NCBI GenBank assembly: GCA_019279435.1
Contig: JAAALK010000080.1
Location: forward strand, 86,960,328 to 87,024,327
Reading direction: 5' to 3'
Source of the DNA: Zizania palustris
Taxonomy: Eukaryota > Streptophyta > Magnoliopsida > Poales > Poaceae
Length of the DNA stretch: 64,000 nucleotides
Shown: in pieces, positions 20,220 through 32,988 of the stretch
Numbering within the stretch: the stretch's first letter is position 1
Layout: each line of letters begins with the position of its first letter
Notes under the pieces: model-generated
What the model was told of the DNA's origin: nothing
Database searches by the model: none
What the model saw: the letters and a program-made list of their open reading frames with translations, nothing else
Position numbers and translations under genes: made by a program

Positions 20220-22238
20220 TGTTGGACCGGAAACGGCGACTAGAGGGGGGGTGAATGGGAGCTTTTAATATTTCGGGCTAATAATTAGCCTTCGGTTTCA
20301 GTTCTGTCTTCTGCGGAACAGGCTTCGAACACTACCTTCGAAGGTCTGGTTTGGAGGTACTTCGACACCTTCGAACACAGGCTTCGGAGGAGCAAAAGTT
20401 CGAAGCCAAGAAGACTTCGCTCCACTTACAACCCTCGAAAATCTACTCTGCTAAGTCAGTGCAGGCTCCGCACACAGGGTGCTTCGAGCAGGCTTCGCAC
20501 TTCACCCTTCGCAAGAGTGGACACCCCTTTGAGGACTTCGACCAAGTACTTGGCAGCAGCAACTGGTGCTGGGCTTCGTACACGAAGGTCTTCACGCACA
20601 CAAGCAGACTACACTAAGGGCTTCGACACAAAAAGTAAAACGGGCCTCGATCAGGGCTACGCTAGTAAGCAGCGAGGTCACGCCTCCTGTTACACAGAGC
20701 GAACGCACACTGACAAAACACACTTCGCCCAAAAACAACCTTCGCCTCAACAGGCTTCGGTGCACTACAACTGGCGAGGTATGTAACGCGAGCTCAAGCA
20801 AAAAGCACAGGAAGCAGGGCTTCGCCGCTTGAACAAGGAACACAAAATAGATTGAACTCTGGATGAAATACAATGAGGTATGTGGCTACAAGAGCTCAAC
20901 AGTAAATGCTCAAAGTGTTAAATGTTACCTACTGAGCCCCCATATTTATAGCCCACAGTTCACCCAAAGGAAATGACTACTTTACCCCTAGGGTTTACAA
21001 AAGATTTGTCTCTACAGAACTAAGGGGTACAAAAGGTAGTCCACCTTTATTCTGGAGGCTTCTCTGTCAGCTTTGCAGAGGGGACAGTGTCAGCCTTTTA
21101 CAGAACAGACAGTGTCAGCCTTTACAGTCTTTGACCTTCTGGAATCCTCCCTTCGCACGCGAGGGTGCGGTAGCTTCGGCGAGAAGCCTTGAGCCTGACG
21201 GCCTTCGCTTCGCCGAAGATGGCCTCCGATACAGTGACAGTTTTGAGCCGAAGCCGTCAAAGCCTTTGGGCCTTCGCACCAACACCTCCGGAGTGGACCA
21301 CCACGGCTTCGCAGCTACTCCCAGCTCGAACTCCGTCAGTCCGTGTACCGAAGCCATGCAGGCCGAAGCACCTCAAGTCAACCTTGCTCCGGAGCTAGCC
21401 TCGCTCCGAAGCCTTCCTCACTCCGAAGCCCCACCTTCGGAGTACCACCCTTCGAAGTCCCTCCTTCGTCCAAGGCCTCCGCATGAAGCATTCCATGAGC
21501 ACTTCGTCGCAGTGTCTCTCCCCGAGCACACTCCTCGACGAGCCTCACCCGGACCATGCCTTCGATGCGCCTCGACTTCTGAGACCTTCGTCGGGCACCT
21601 TCGAATGTCTCCCTCCGGAGCACACTTCGAACTCCTTGCCTCCGCAGAGGACTTGATCCATCCAACTCCGAAGTCACTCCATCCGGAGTACCTTCGAAGT
21701 GCCTCACCTCCGAGGACTTTGTCTCGGAGTACCTTCAGCCGGAGCCACGCTCCGCACTCTCTGCCTTCACCTGGCACGCCTCGACCCGAGGACCGACCCG
21801 GACCACCTTCGCAGCCACCGTGACGGAGCTCCCCGCTCCCCTGGCATCAAGCCTCTCGCTTGACCCAGGTTCACCTGCTACGAACCTTGTCCGTCGCCTC
21901 CGAAGTCCCTGCGCACCACAGACAAGCAGACAAGTGTTTCCAGTACTCCGGAGACCTCTCCGGGTTAGCAACCTCCGGTACACACTCCGGTGTACCGCCC
22001 AAAGTACCGAAGCCTTCGGTACGGTCCCAGTCATCGTGTACTGTCGGACCCCTCCGACAGGCACACTCCGCTGCAACAGCTGCAGCAAGCAAACACCGAA
22101 CACCCTTCGGTAAAACCACCTCCGAACACCCTTCGGAGGTACCACCTCCGAAGCCCCTTCGGAGGTACCCTTCGAACAGAGGGTAAAATCCTGTCAATCA
22201 CTCATCACAAAACACCGAAACCAACCCTTGGTTTCTCA
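20220..22238 (-). repeat. Family B LTR2 (2019 bp)
   Basis: TGTTGGACC...GGTTTCTCA. It has exactly the same length as LTR3 and only scattered differences. A minus-strand TATA is at about 20942-20950. A PBS lies on its left and a PPT on its right, so it served as 5' LTR of the remnant and 3' LTR of unit A. Long plus-strand open frames inside (for example 21131-21823) are judged non-coding. Confidence 0.92.
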
Positions 22239-23413
22239 ATCTCCCCCTTGATGAGTGCATTGACAACCCAATCCAAGTTCAAGAAAATTTAAAGATTTTC
22301 AGCACACAAGTGACCATAAAAACTCAGAAAAGAGCCAAATCATGTCACTTGACAAAAGAATTTTCCTCCCCCTTTCTCACAAGAGTAAAAAGCCCCTTCG
22401 GCAATGATAACTCCCCCTGAGTTAAATTTTCCCTTTGGCAATAAAGAACCTTCTCCCCCTTTATGTCAAATTGTCTCCCCTTTTGGAAATTATACCCCTT
22501 GCGCCAGAGAACAAGGAATTTCTCCCCCTTTGGCAATGCAAGCATCAAGGAGCATGTAAAAGATGCAACACTTCGAAATGGGCAGAATTGCAAAGACATA
22601 TGAAGCAAAAATATGCCAACAATAACACCAATGATCAAGGGCTCAGCTCAAATTAACATTCTCTAAAAGCATGATGAAGCATGTGATTTGATCATTTTTG
22701 AAACAAAAGCATCACCACTTAGTCAAGGAAACTAGATAAGTAAGAGCAAGGACTGCGCAAAGCTAGTCAATTTCTACTCTAGACAGACAAGTCCAGTTCA
22801 AATGGAGCTTGAAAAGCAAACTTGATAAACAATGAATTTTGTTGTTCTTTTCTTAGTGCCAGGTTATTTGTTTGTCTACCTTATACTTTCCAATCCGGCC
22901 AAGCCTAGGCATGAAAGCCATAAGAAGCTTAAGGCATAGATTTTGGCATACACTACGCTATTCCAGTTCAGACCAATGTGCAATGGTAAGCAGTCTAGAA
23001 TAGGGTAGTGCGACAAACAAACCCACCTGGATCTTTTCACTTAAAGCATGCAAATCATGGAGTTTTTGATTTTAATCAAGTGAACCAATTGTTTGGTACT
23101 TTATGAATATCCATGAAAATTGAGAGCAATTTTTCAAGTTGCAATTTTTTAGCATCCAAAGAAATGTTTCTTGCTATCAAGCAGATAAACGATAGCTAAA
23201 GCAGTTCTGCCTAAACATGCTGGATTCAAGACTAAGCAGTGAGCATGATTTGATTTTGAAAATAAAACGCCATGCACATGAATGTTCTAGATGAATTAAC
23301 AAGAGCTGAGCTGACATGATTTCATGAATTACAAGTAGGCATATTAGTGCAAAATATGTAAATGCAATTTCAGCACAATTAGCAAGGGCACATCCATCGA
23401 AGACAGCTCCCCC
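22239..23413 (-). other. Unit A PPT and non-coding 3' region
   Basis: Beside LTR2 the minus strand reads CAAGGGGGAGAT (22239-22250), the PPT. Five further purine blocks of AGGGGGAG type lie at 22366-22376, 22411-22418, 22451-22461, 22473-22484 and 22521-22530. The rest is AT-rich spacer with no convincing gene and no env-like frame. Confidence 0.8.
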
Positions 23414-26400
23414 TCACAAAATGCCGTAAGGGTGACAAATGCCAAGTTCCCCACGCAAGTAAGCAAATCGAGAAGCATCGAGGGGTTTTGTAAAAATGTC
23501 GGCAAGCTGGTGTTGGGTATCAACATATTGAAGTTCAATATCACCCTTCTCATTGTGATCTCTGAGAAAGTGATACCGTACATCAATGTGTTTGGTTCTG
23601 GAGTGCTGAACCGGGTTGTTTGCAATACAAATAGCACTAGTGTTATCACAGAAAAGTGGAACACTCTTATAATCTAACCCGAAATCCCGCAAAGTGGAAA
23701 CCATCCACAAAATCTAAGAGCAACAGCTAGCTGCAGCAACATATTCGGCCTCAGCCGTCGATTGTGCAACACTAGACTGTTTGCGGGAAGACCAGCAAAC
23801 CAGAGATGTACCCAGAAAATGACAAGTACCAGAGGTACTCTTCCTATCAATTCTACACCCAGCAAAGTCAGCAACGGAATAACCTCGAAGACATAAAGAT
23901 GAAGATGCTGAATACCATATGCCAAATTCAAGGGTGTGTTTGAGATACGTTAGGATACGCTTTACCGCTTGGCGGTGCGAAGCTCGTGGTGAAGCCTGAA
24001 AACGAGCGCACAAACACACTGCGAAGTGTATGTCCGGCCTCGTGGCAGTCAAGTAGAGGAGGGAGCCGATCATGCTCCGGAACTCCTTCTGATCGACGGC
24101 TTCTCCATCTTCGTCAGGGTCCAATGATACAGATGTAGCCATTGGAGTGGCGAGGGGCTTCGCATTGGACATGTCGAACTTCTTGAGCAGGTCCTTGGTG
24201 TACTTTGTCTGGTGGACAAAAGTACCTTGTTTGCTTTGCTTGATTTGCAAACCAAGGAAAAAGGTGAGTTCACCCATCATTGACATTTCAAACTCCCTGC
24301 TCATGGTATCTGCAAACTCGGCAACCAAAGCATGAGAAGAGCCACCAAAGATGATATCATCCACATAAATCTGCACTAGGAGGAAATCTTTGCCATGCTT
24401 GAGAGTAAACAAAGTTTTATCAACAGAGCCCATCAAATACCCTCGCTCAAGCAGAAAAGACTTAAGTCTATCATACCAAGCCCGAGGGGCCTGCTTGAGT
24501 CCATAAAGAGCCTTATGAAGTTTAAGGACTTTATGTGGGTACTTGGGGTTTTCAAAACCAGGGGGTTGTTTTACATAAACATCTTCACCTATGAAGCCAT
24601 TAAGAAAAGCACTTTTGACATCCATTTGATAGAGTTTGAATCCCCGGGATGTCGCAAAGGCAAGAAAAATCCTAATGGCCTCAAGGCGAGCAACAGGTGC
24701 AAAAGTTTCAGTAAAATCAATCCCTTCTAGTTGAGAAAAGCCCTGAGCTACAAGTCTAGCCTTGTTTCTAACTATAGTCCCATCCTCCCCTTGTTTATTT
24801 TTGAAAATCCATTTTGTTCCAATGAAATGAACATTTGGTGGAGGATCAACTAAAGTCCAGACTTGGTTTCTCTCAAAATTTTCAAGCTCTTCATGCATGG
24901 CATTGATCCAACTAGAATCAGAAAGTGCATGACTAACATCTAAAGGCTCGAAAGAAGCAACAAAAGCAGCATTAGTGAAATGGGCATGTGAACGTGTTAC
25001 CCTTTGATCAAGCTCACCAATGATCTGCTTGGGAGGGTGCATCCTTTGAACATGATGTGGAGCCTCGCGGCGGGATGCAGTCTCCCCCTCAACTTGTGCG
25101 TTGGAGTGGTCCAAGATGACCGATGTTGAGGTAGTCGCTTCGGGACCTCGTGCCGAAGTAGTTGAAGCGGGGTCAGCTTCGGGGGTTGACGTCGAGGGTA
25201 GTAGGGGTTCATCCTCGAATTTTCCGGGATCTTCTTCTTCGAATAAGGTCTGTTCCATGTCGTGTTCATTTGCCTGTTCAAAAGCAGAACTAACAGAGGG
25301 GGTTGATTCATCAAAAGTCACATCACATGACTCGATGACAGTGTTAGTTTCCAAATTTAAACACGATAAGAATGACCATGAGTAGTATAACCCAAAAAGA
25401 TCCCGTCAGAAGATCGCGACTCAAATTTATCCAAGTTACCACGCTTTAGGATAAAGCAGCGACAGCCAAAAACTCGAAGATGAGTAACCTTGGGCTGTCT
25501 CCCAAAACGCAGCTCATAAGATGTCAAATTTAAAATTGAGCGCAAGAAGATTCGGTTTGAGATGTAACATGCAGTGTTCATGGCCTCAGCCCAGAATTTT
25601 CTAGGAGTCCTATGCTCATCAAGCATCGTCATAGCCATCTCAACCAAAGTGCGGTTCTTCCTTTCAACAACACCGTTCTGTTGAGGAACCCGCGGAGCAG
25701 AGAATTGATGATCTATGCCATGCTCCATGCAAAAGTCAACAAAGAGACTATTTTCAAGCTCTTCATGCATGGCATTGATCCAACTAGAATCAGAAAGTGC
25801 ATGACTAACATCTAAAGGCTCGAAAGAAGCAAAGAAAGCAGCATTAGTGAAATGGGCATGTGAACGTGTTACCCTTTGATCAAGCTCACCAATGATCTGC
25901 TCGGGAGGGTGCATCGTTTGAACATGATGTGGAGCCTCGTGGCGGGATGCAGTCTCCCCCTCAACTTGTGCGTTGGAGTGGTCCAAGATGACCGATGTTG
26001 AGGTAGTCGCTTCGGGACCTCGTGCTGAAGTAGTTGAAGCGGGGTCAGCTTCGGGGGTTGACGTCGAGGGTAGTAGGGGTTCATCCTCGAATTTTCCGGG
26101 ATCTTCTTCTTCGAATAAGGTCTGTTCCATGTCGTGTTCATTTGCCTGTTCAAAAGCAGAACTAACAGAGGGGGTTGATTCATCAAAAGTCACATCACAT
26201 GACTCGATGACAGTGTTAGTTTCCAAATTTAAACACGATAAGAATGACCATGAGTAGTATAACCCAAAAAGATCCCGTCAGAAGATCGCGACTCAAATTT
26301 ATCCAAGTTACCACGCTTTAGGATAAAGCAGCGACAGCCAAAAACTCGAAGATGAGTAACCTTGGGCTGTCTCCCAAAACGCAGCTCATAAGATGTCAAA

Positions 26401-27437
26401 TTTAAAATTGAGCGCAAGAAGATTCGGTTTGAGATGTAACATGCAGTGTTCATGGCCTCAGCCCAGAATTTTCTAGGAGTCCTATGCTCATCAAGCATCG
26501 TCCTAGCCATCTCAACCAAAGTGCGGTTCTTCCTTTCAACAACACCGTTCTGTTGAGGAACCCGCGGAGCAGAGAATTGATGTTCTATGCCATGCTCCAT
26601 GCAAAAGTCAACAAAGAGACTATTTTTGAACTCAGTGCCATTATCGCTTCGAATGAATTTTAATGCACCAGGGAGTTCAGTGAAAAGTCTCAAAGCCAAG
26701 CTCCGAAAGTGTGAGAACACTTCGTCCTTGCTGGCAAGAAAGAAGACCCAAGAGTAGCGAGAGAAATCGTCGACAATTACTAGAACATACCACTTGCCGC
26801 CTAAAGAACTAACCCGAGAAGGACCTACAGTGTCCATATGGAGAAGTTCTCCGGGTTGTTCAGTCATCACTGTGGTGACTGGTGAATGCGAAGCGGCAAT
26901 CATTTTACCATGTCGACAAGGAGCGCAAACTAAATTCTTCTCAAACTTGAGCTTGGGCAATCCTCGGATCAGGCCTAGGGCGCTCAGACGAGCGAGCAAC
27001 TCAAAGCTCATATGCCCTAGTCTCCTATGCCACTTCCAAAGCTCAGAAGTCGAATGTGCAACAAGACAATGAGAAGAACCAGACGACTCTGAAAAATCAG
27101 CTCCAAAAACTCTCCCAACTCTAAAGATCTTACACACCACAACGCCATCAGAATTGAGTACTTGCGAAGTATCGCGATGGAATCGCACTTTGAAGCCCTC
27201 ATCAAGCAACTGAGATACAGACAGCAAATTGTATCCCAGGTTTTCAACCAAATCAACATCTTTGAGAGTGAAGTTCGAATTAATTCTTACCACACCTTTA
27301 CCTTTCACTCTACTCCTTCGATTGTGTCCGAAGGTGATATGTTCCCTTTGCTTGGTTGTGGTGAGGCTGGAGAACCAAGCTGCATCTCCGGTCATGTGGC
27401 GTGAACAACCGGAGTCCATGATCCACGTGCCCTCCAA
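23414..27437 (-). pseudogene. pol: Unit A Pol (protease-integrase-RT-RNase H) with internal duplication
   Basis: 27437-26229 holds retropepsin (D-S-G-C-S-R-H), the H-H-C-C pre-integrase region and the integrase core with M-D-T-V-G-P, S-D-N-G-T-E-F and V-V-E-R-K-N catalytic blocks. The frame breaks at 26229 by loss of one base (intact in unit C). An 872-bp segment then repeats, so part of integrase and the acidic linker occur twice. 25354-23714 encodes a full reverse transcriptase with Y-V-D-D-I-I-F-G and RNase H with A-D-F-A-G-C, D-R-K-S-T-S-G and A-E-A-E-Y blocks. A CAG-to-TAG stop at about 23714 precedes the last 99 codons (T-K-P-L-D motif), which end at 23414. An intact protein would drive reverse transcription and integration. 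Confidence 0.92.
24879..26622 (-). repeat. 872-bp tandem duplication inside unit A pol
   Basis: Units 24879-25750 and 25751-26622 are nearly identical, with only a few substitutions. The junction reads GACTATTTTCAAGC; the parental ends have TATTTTTG and AAATTTTCAAGC, so they share TTTT. Both copies carry the same one-base deletion, so the frameshift came before the duplication. Confidence 0.92.
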
Positions 27438-27452
27438 GCCTCGATCTGTCGC

Positions 27453-29911
27453 CTACACACGATAAGAATGTCTCGATCGCTCAGTGCTGGGGTGAGTGAA
27501 ATAATGACGAGGCATCCAGCACTGAGTGACACGAGTAGTAGGCATAGTAAAAGCAGACGGTCTACGCACATAATAATCAGAATGATGCAAAGTGCGAGGT
27601 CTACCTACATGCTGTGAAAGAACAACATGTCGAGGTCTCCTACTCTGACGAGGTACAAATCTGCTAGCCCGAGGTCTACCACCGTATGGAACATGGCGAA
27701 GACCTCGAGGAGCAAAACCTCTTCGACAAGCACGAGGAGCCTCAAAAGCAGGACGATAGTACATCTCAGACTCATGCATACCTAAAGATGGGTAATGCAT
27801 GTCCTGGTAACTCATCGCCTGAGAGCGTCGCTCATCCTTGATGCGACGAAAACAAAACCCAACCAAATGACCCGCCCGCTGACAATAGGAACAATGAAAC
27901 ACTCTCCTGGGGGCAATCTCATGGGTCACAGGAGCAACTCTCACAGGCTCCTTGGGTTTTCTCTGAGTGGTTTTCTTGGGAGGATTTTTCTTGGCAGGAG
28001 GAGTGGTTTTCTTTGGTGGAAGGGTAGGCTTTTTGGCTGATGGAGTGTCTAACAGAGCTCTCTCTTTCTCTAGGGTGGTGGGAGAGGTAAAAACAGTTTT
28101 GGTTTTACTATCTGAAGGTATCCTCTCAAAACCCAAACCTAGAGCTACCCCTGCTCTGTCAGCACACAACTTGGTCTTGGCCAAGAGCAAATCCATCCTA
28201 CCCTTTCCCTCAGTGCATTTATTAACCACAAAAAGAAGGTATTCATTTCAGACATGAGGTTTTCAGCCCGCTCTCTAACAGTGCCTAGCTGGTCCTTAAG
28301 GGTAATGCATGTGTCATACACAGGCTGCACATCCTTAGAACTACCGGCCCTCTCCAATCTAGCCTCCAAATCATGAACATGCTTATCACGTAAATTAATG
28401 CTATCGCGTAATAAAGAGCAGTTCATGCAATCAATAACATCATGAGGTCTAGAATCCACCTCCAAAAGCTGCTTCTGTGCAGTCTCAAGCTCAGAAAGAG
28501 TTTGAGCATGAACAGAACGCAACTGAACAAGCTCACTCATGACAACAGATCAGGACTCACATTCAGCATCATCAAATTTAGACTTAAGCATGGCATATTC
28601 AGTAGAAATATTTTCTAGCCTAAGTCTAAGGTCTTTTCTTTCTCTAGCGGCTTGCACAAGTAATCTATCCTGACCAAGAACTACTTCATTTAGCTCAGCT
28701 AATTTAATTAGTAGCTGGTCAGATGATAGGTTTACCTCAGATGAGTCAAGCTCATCACCGCTGTGATCGCTGTCGGCCATGAAGCAAAGGCCGGTGAAGT
28801 CTCTTCCCTTCTTGTCCTTCTTGTCCTCCTTCCTTGGGGACTCCTCCTCCTCAGAGCTCGACTCCTCAGTTGAGGATGTGTCGATGTCACTGAGAGCAGC
28901 AACAAAAGCTCTGGAAGCGGCCTTGTCTACTTTCTTAGCCATCTTGCCGCGCTTGCCCTTCACAAAGGGTTTCCTTTCCTTGTGGTATTTGGGGCGCTCA
29001 CTCTCATCTCTCTTTTTGAGCTTAGGGCAATTAGCCTTGATGTGAGAAGTGTCACCGCATTCAAAACAACCACCAAAACCACTTCTCCTCTGATCCCGTC
29101 TCTCATGATGAAAACGGGTGAACCTCCGGGCAATGAGAGCAAGCTCATCATCAGCTAGAGTGTCCACCTGCTCCTTTGTGACGGAGACCAGGGAGGACAA
29201 AGCAAAACCATCTGCAAAAACACAAGTACCAGATGTGCTTGGTTCTGCAGTGGTGCCACGGCTAGTGCTAGAAACCAATGCCAATGGCTGTGGCAAAGAG
29301 CTTCTGTGCACTGCAAGAGATGCCTTGGCAATCTCTGTGGACTTCAGCTTGCTAAAGAGTTCATCGCAGGTCAAAGTGTCATATCCTGCGGACTCCTCAA
29401 TGCTGGATATCTTCACTTCCCATATGCTATGGTCAAGAGCATAGAGAAGCTTGATAGCCCTATCGTGATCACTGTAAGTAAGCGTCCCGTTGGATCGCAA
29501 GTTACTCACTATCGCGTCAAAGCGAGAAAACATGGCATCTATAGATTCACCAGGTGCCTGCACAAACAGCTGATACTGTTGATTGTAGGTGCTTTGGTGC
29601 CTGGCTTTAATCTGAGTAGAGCCCTCATGAAAGACAGTGAGCGTTGTCCAAATCTCCCTAGCAGTCCTAAGGTGATGTACCCTATCGAACTCACTTCTAC
29701 TCAAACCGATGAACAGTATGTTTCTTGCCTTGGAATTGGCATTATACTGATCCTTCTCAGTTTGAGAGGTGCGAGTCTCAGGGATGGAGTATTGTGAGTC
29801 CACAATGTCCCAAATTGCATTTCCTTGGCTTAACAAGTAAGGCTCCATGCGCACCTTCCAGTATGCAAAGTCTGTCCCATCGAACAGAGGAATTTTACTG
29901 CCTCTATCCAT
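27453..29911 (-). pseudogene. gag: Unit A Gag (long coiled-coil Copia Gag), broken
   Basis: Starts at ATG 29911 with the typical F-D-G-T-D-F-A-Y-W opening of Copia Gag. The N-terminal capsid-like domain is followed by a CCHC knuckle (29027-29068), a basic/acidic linker, a coiled coil (about 28750-28150), a Lys/Pro-rich stretch, a second C-S-Y-C...H...C knuckle-like motif (about 27850-27895) and an Arg-rich tail. One TGA (28550-28552) and one 1-base frameshift near 28230 break it. It ends at TAG 27453-27455, in the same frame as pol and only five codons before the pol segment starting at 27437. Function and size match P1 Gag. Confidence 0.88.
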
Positions 29912-29958
29912 GTCGCCAACAGATCACAAAACCGGTTAAGGTCAACTGGTGATCTTAA

Positions 29959-29973
29959 CCTGCTCTGATACCA
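29959..29973 (-). promoter_or_regulatory. Unit A primer-binding site
   Basis: Minus strand TGGTATCAGAGCAGG, two bases from LTR3; an initiator tRNA-Met primer site. Confidence 0.88.
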
Positions 29974-29975
29974 AT

Positions 29976-31994
29976 TGTTGGACCGGAAACGGCGACCAGA
30001 GGGGGGGTGAATGGGAGCTTTTAATATTTCGGGCTAATAATTAGCCTTCGGTTTCAGTTCTGTCTTCTGCGGAACAGGCTTCGAACACTTCCTTCGAAGG
30101 TCTGGTTCAGAGGTACTTCGACACCTTCGAACACAGGCTTCGGAGGAGCAAAAGTTCGAAGCCAAGAAGACTTCGCTCCACTTACGACCCTCGAAAATCT
30201 ACTCTGCTAAGTCAGTGAAGGCTCCGCACACAGGGTGCTTCGAGCAGGCTTCGCACTTCACCCTTCGCAAGAGTGGACACCCCTCTGAGGACTTCGACCA
30301 AGTACTTGGCAGCAGCAACTGGTGCTGGGCTTCGTACACGAAGGTCTTCATGCACACAAGCAGACTACACTAAGGGCTTCGACACAAAAAGCAAAACGGG
30401 CCTCGGTCAGGGCTACGCTAGTAAGCAGCGAGGTCACGCCTCCTGTTACACAGAGCGAACGCACACTGACAAAACACACTTCGCCCAAAAACAACCTTCG
30501 CCTCAACAGGCTTCGGTGCACTACAACTGGCGAGGTATGTAACGCGAGCTCAAGCAAAAAGCACAGGAAGCAGGGCTTCGCCGCTTGAACAAGGAACACA
30601 AAATAGATTGAACTCTGGATGAAATACAACGAGGTATGTGGCTACAGGAGCTCAACAGTAAATGCTCAAAGTGTTAAATGTTACCTACCGAGCCCCCATA
30701 TTTATAGCCCATAGTTCACCCAAAGGAAATGACTACTTTACCCCTAGGGTTTACAAAAGATTTGTCTCTACAGAACTAAGGGGTACAAAAGGTAGTCCAC
30801 CTTTATTCTGGAGGCTTCTCTGTCAGCTTTGCAGAGGGGACAGTGTCAGCCTTTTACAGAACAGACAGTGTCAGCCTTTGCAGTCTTTGACCTTCTGGAA
30901 TCCTCCCTTCGCACGCGAGGGTGTGGTAGCTTCGGCGAGAAGCCTTGAGCCTGACGGCCTTCGCTTCGCCGAAGATGGCCTCCGATATAGTGACGGTTTT
31001 GAGCCAAAGCCGTCAAAGCCCTTGGGCCTTTGCACCAACACCTCCGGAGTGGACCACCACGGCTTCGCAGCTACTCCCAGCTCGAACTCCGTCAGTCCGT
31101 GTACCGAAGCCATGCAGGCCGAAGCACCTCAAGTCAACCTTGCTCCGGAGCTAGCCTCGCTCCGAAGCCTTCCTCACTCCGAAGCCCCACCTTCGGAGTA
31201 CCACCCTTCGAAGTCCCTCCTTCGTCCAAGGCCTCCGCATGAAGCATTCCATGAGCACTTCGTCGCAGTGTCTCTCCCCGAGCACACTCCTCGACGAGCC
31301 TCACCCGGACCATGCCTTCGATGCGCCTCGACTTCTGAGACCTTCGTCGGGCACCTTCGAATGTCTCCCTCCGGAGCACACTTCGAACTCCTTGCCTCCG
31401 CAGAGGACTTGATCCATCCAACTCCAAAGTCACTCCATCCGGAGTACCTTCGAAGTGCCTCACCTCCGAGGACTTTGTCTCGGAGTACCTTCAGCCGGAG
31501 CCACGCTCCGCACTCTCTGCCTTCACCTGGCACGCCTCGACCCGAGGACCGACCCGGACCACCTTCGCAGCCACCGTGACGGAGCTCCCCGCTCCCCTGG
31601 CATCAAGCCTCCCGCTTGACCCAGGTTCACCTGCTACGAACCTTGTCCGTCGCCTCCGAAGTCCCTGCGCACCACAGACAAGCAGACAAGTGTTTCCAGT
31701 ACTCCGGAGACCTCTCCGGGTTAGCAACCTCCGGTACACACTCCGGTGTACCGCCCAAAGTATCGAAGCCTTCGGTACGGTCCCAGTCATCGTGTACTGT
31801 CGGACCCCTCCGACAGGCACACTCCGCTGCAACAGCTGCAGCAAGCAAACACCGAACACCCTTCGGTAAAACCACCTCCGAACACCCTTCGGAGGTACCA
31901 CCTCCGAAGCCCCTTCGGAGTTACCCTTCGAACAGAGGGTAAAATCCTGTCAATCACTCATCACAAAACACCGAAACCAACCCTTGGTTTCTCA
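29976..31994 (-). repeat. Family B LTR3 (2019 bp)
   Basis: 5' LTR of unit A; TGTTGGACC...GGTTTCTCA. A minus-strand TATA is at about 30698-30706. On its right, the PPT and about 570 bp of spacer are absent: the sequence jumps straight to AAAGCAAACTTGAT, which corresponds to about 22813 in unit A. LTR3 as 3' LTR of unit C is therefore a recombinant junction. Confidence 0.92.
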
Positions 31995-32597
31995 AAAGCA
32001 AACTTGATGATCAATTAATTTGTTTTTCTTTTCATGATGCCAGGGGTTATTTGTTTGTCTACCTTATACTTTCCAATCAAGCCAAGCCTAGGCATGAAAG
32101 CCATCAGAAGCTTAAGGCGGTGATTTTGGCATACACTACACTATCCCAGTTCAGACCAATGTGCAATGGTAAGCAGTCTAGAATAGAGTAGTGCGACAAA
32201 CAAACCCACCTGGATCTTTTTGCTTTGAAGCATGTAAATCATGGATTTTTAGAATTTTGATTAAGTGAACAAATTGTTTAGCACTTGATGAATATCCATG
32301 AGTATGTAGAACAAATTTTCAAGCTGCAATGTTTAGCATCCAGAGAAAAGGAGTCTTGCTATCAAGCAGATAAAAGATAGCTAAAGTAGTCCTGCCTAAA
32401 CATGCTAGATTCAAGACTAAGAAGTGGGCATGATTTGATTTTTGAAAGAAGAATCATGCACATAATGTTTCATACATATTAAATAGAGCTGAGCTGACAT
32501 GATTTCATGAATTAAAATCAGGCATATAAGTGCAAAAGATGTAAATGCAAATTCACACACAGTGAGCCTATGCAAGACAATAAAAATCTGCTCCCCC
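31995..32597 (-). other. Unit C 3' spacer (truncated)
   Basis: Homologous to the unit A spacer from about 22813 to 23413, with the PPT-proximal part deleted. No gene is visible. Confidence 0.75.
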
Positions 32598-32988
32598 TCA
32601 CAAGATGCCGTAAGGGTGACAAACACCAAGTTCCCCATGCAAGTAGGCAAAACGAGAAGCATCGAGGGGTTTTGTGAAAATATCGGCTAGCTGGTGTTGG
32701 GTATCAACATATTGAAGTTCAATATCACCCTTCTCATTATGATCTCTGAGAAAATGATATCGCACATCAATGTGTTTGGTTCTAGAGTGCTGAACTAGGT
32801 TGTTTGCAATACAAATAGCACTAGTGTTATCACAGAAAAGTGGAACACTCTTATAATCTAACCCAAAATCCTACAAAGTGGAAACCATCCACAAAATCTG
32901 AGAGCAACAGCTAGCTGCAGCAACATATTCGGCCTCAGCCATCGATTATGCAACACTAGACTATTTGCGGGAAGACCAGCAAACCAGA
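32598..32988 (-). pseudogene. pol: Unit C Pol, C-terminal RNase H part (left of Gypsy G2)
   Basis: Homologous to the end of unit A pol (ending at TGA 32598-32600). It contains the RNase H C-terminal A-E-A-E-Y-like region and the T-K-P-L-D tail. CAA-to-TAA and CAG-to-TAG changes near 32947 and 32962 interrupt it. It stops at the G2 insertion (TSD CCAGA 32984-32988) and resumes at 43782. Confidence 0.8.
32984..32988. repeat. G2 left target-site duplication (CCAGA)
   Basis: CCAGA directly before the G2 LTR, repeated at 43777-43781. Unit A has the uninterrupted sequence at about 23795-23805. Confidence 0.93.

Larger units (their letters stand above)
22239..29975 (-). mobile_element. Unit A internal region of family B Copia
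   Basis: The most complete family B internal region: leader, gag, pol, 3' spacer and PPT, between paired LTR3 (5') and LTR2 (3'). Defects are one nonsense codon and one frameshift in gag, a frameshift and an 872-bp tandem duplication in pol, and one late nonsense codon. It is not autonomous as it stands. Confidence 0.9.

Noticed and set aside
21131..21823. 230-codon plus-strand open frame in LTR2, repeated as a 305-codon frame at 30662-31579 in LTR3
   Set aside because: It lies antisense inside LTRs, is low-complexity (Pro/Ser/Arg from CTTCGAAG-type repeats), and its equivalents in LTR1 and LTR4 are broken. Similarity between LTR2 and LTR3 reflects recent common origin, not coding selection.
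29976..31994. Target-site duplication around unit A as an independent nested insertion
   Set aside because: Bases left of LTR2 (CCAAT) and right of LTR3 (AAAGC) do not match; recombination fits better than insertion.
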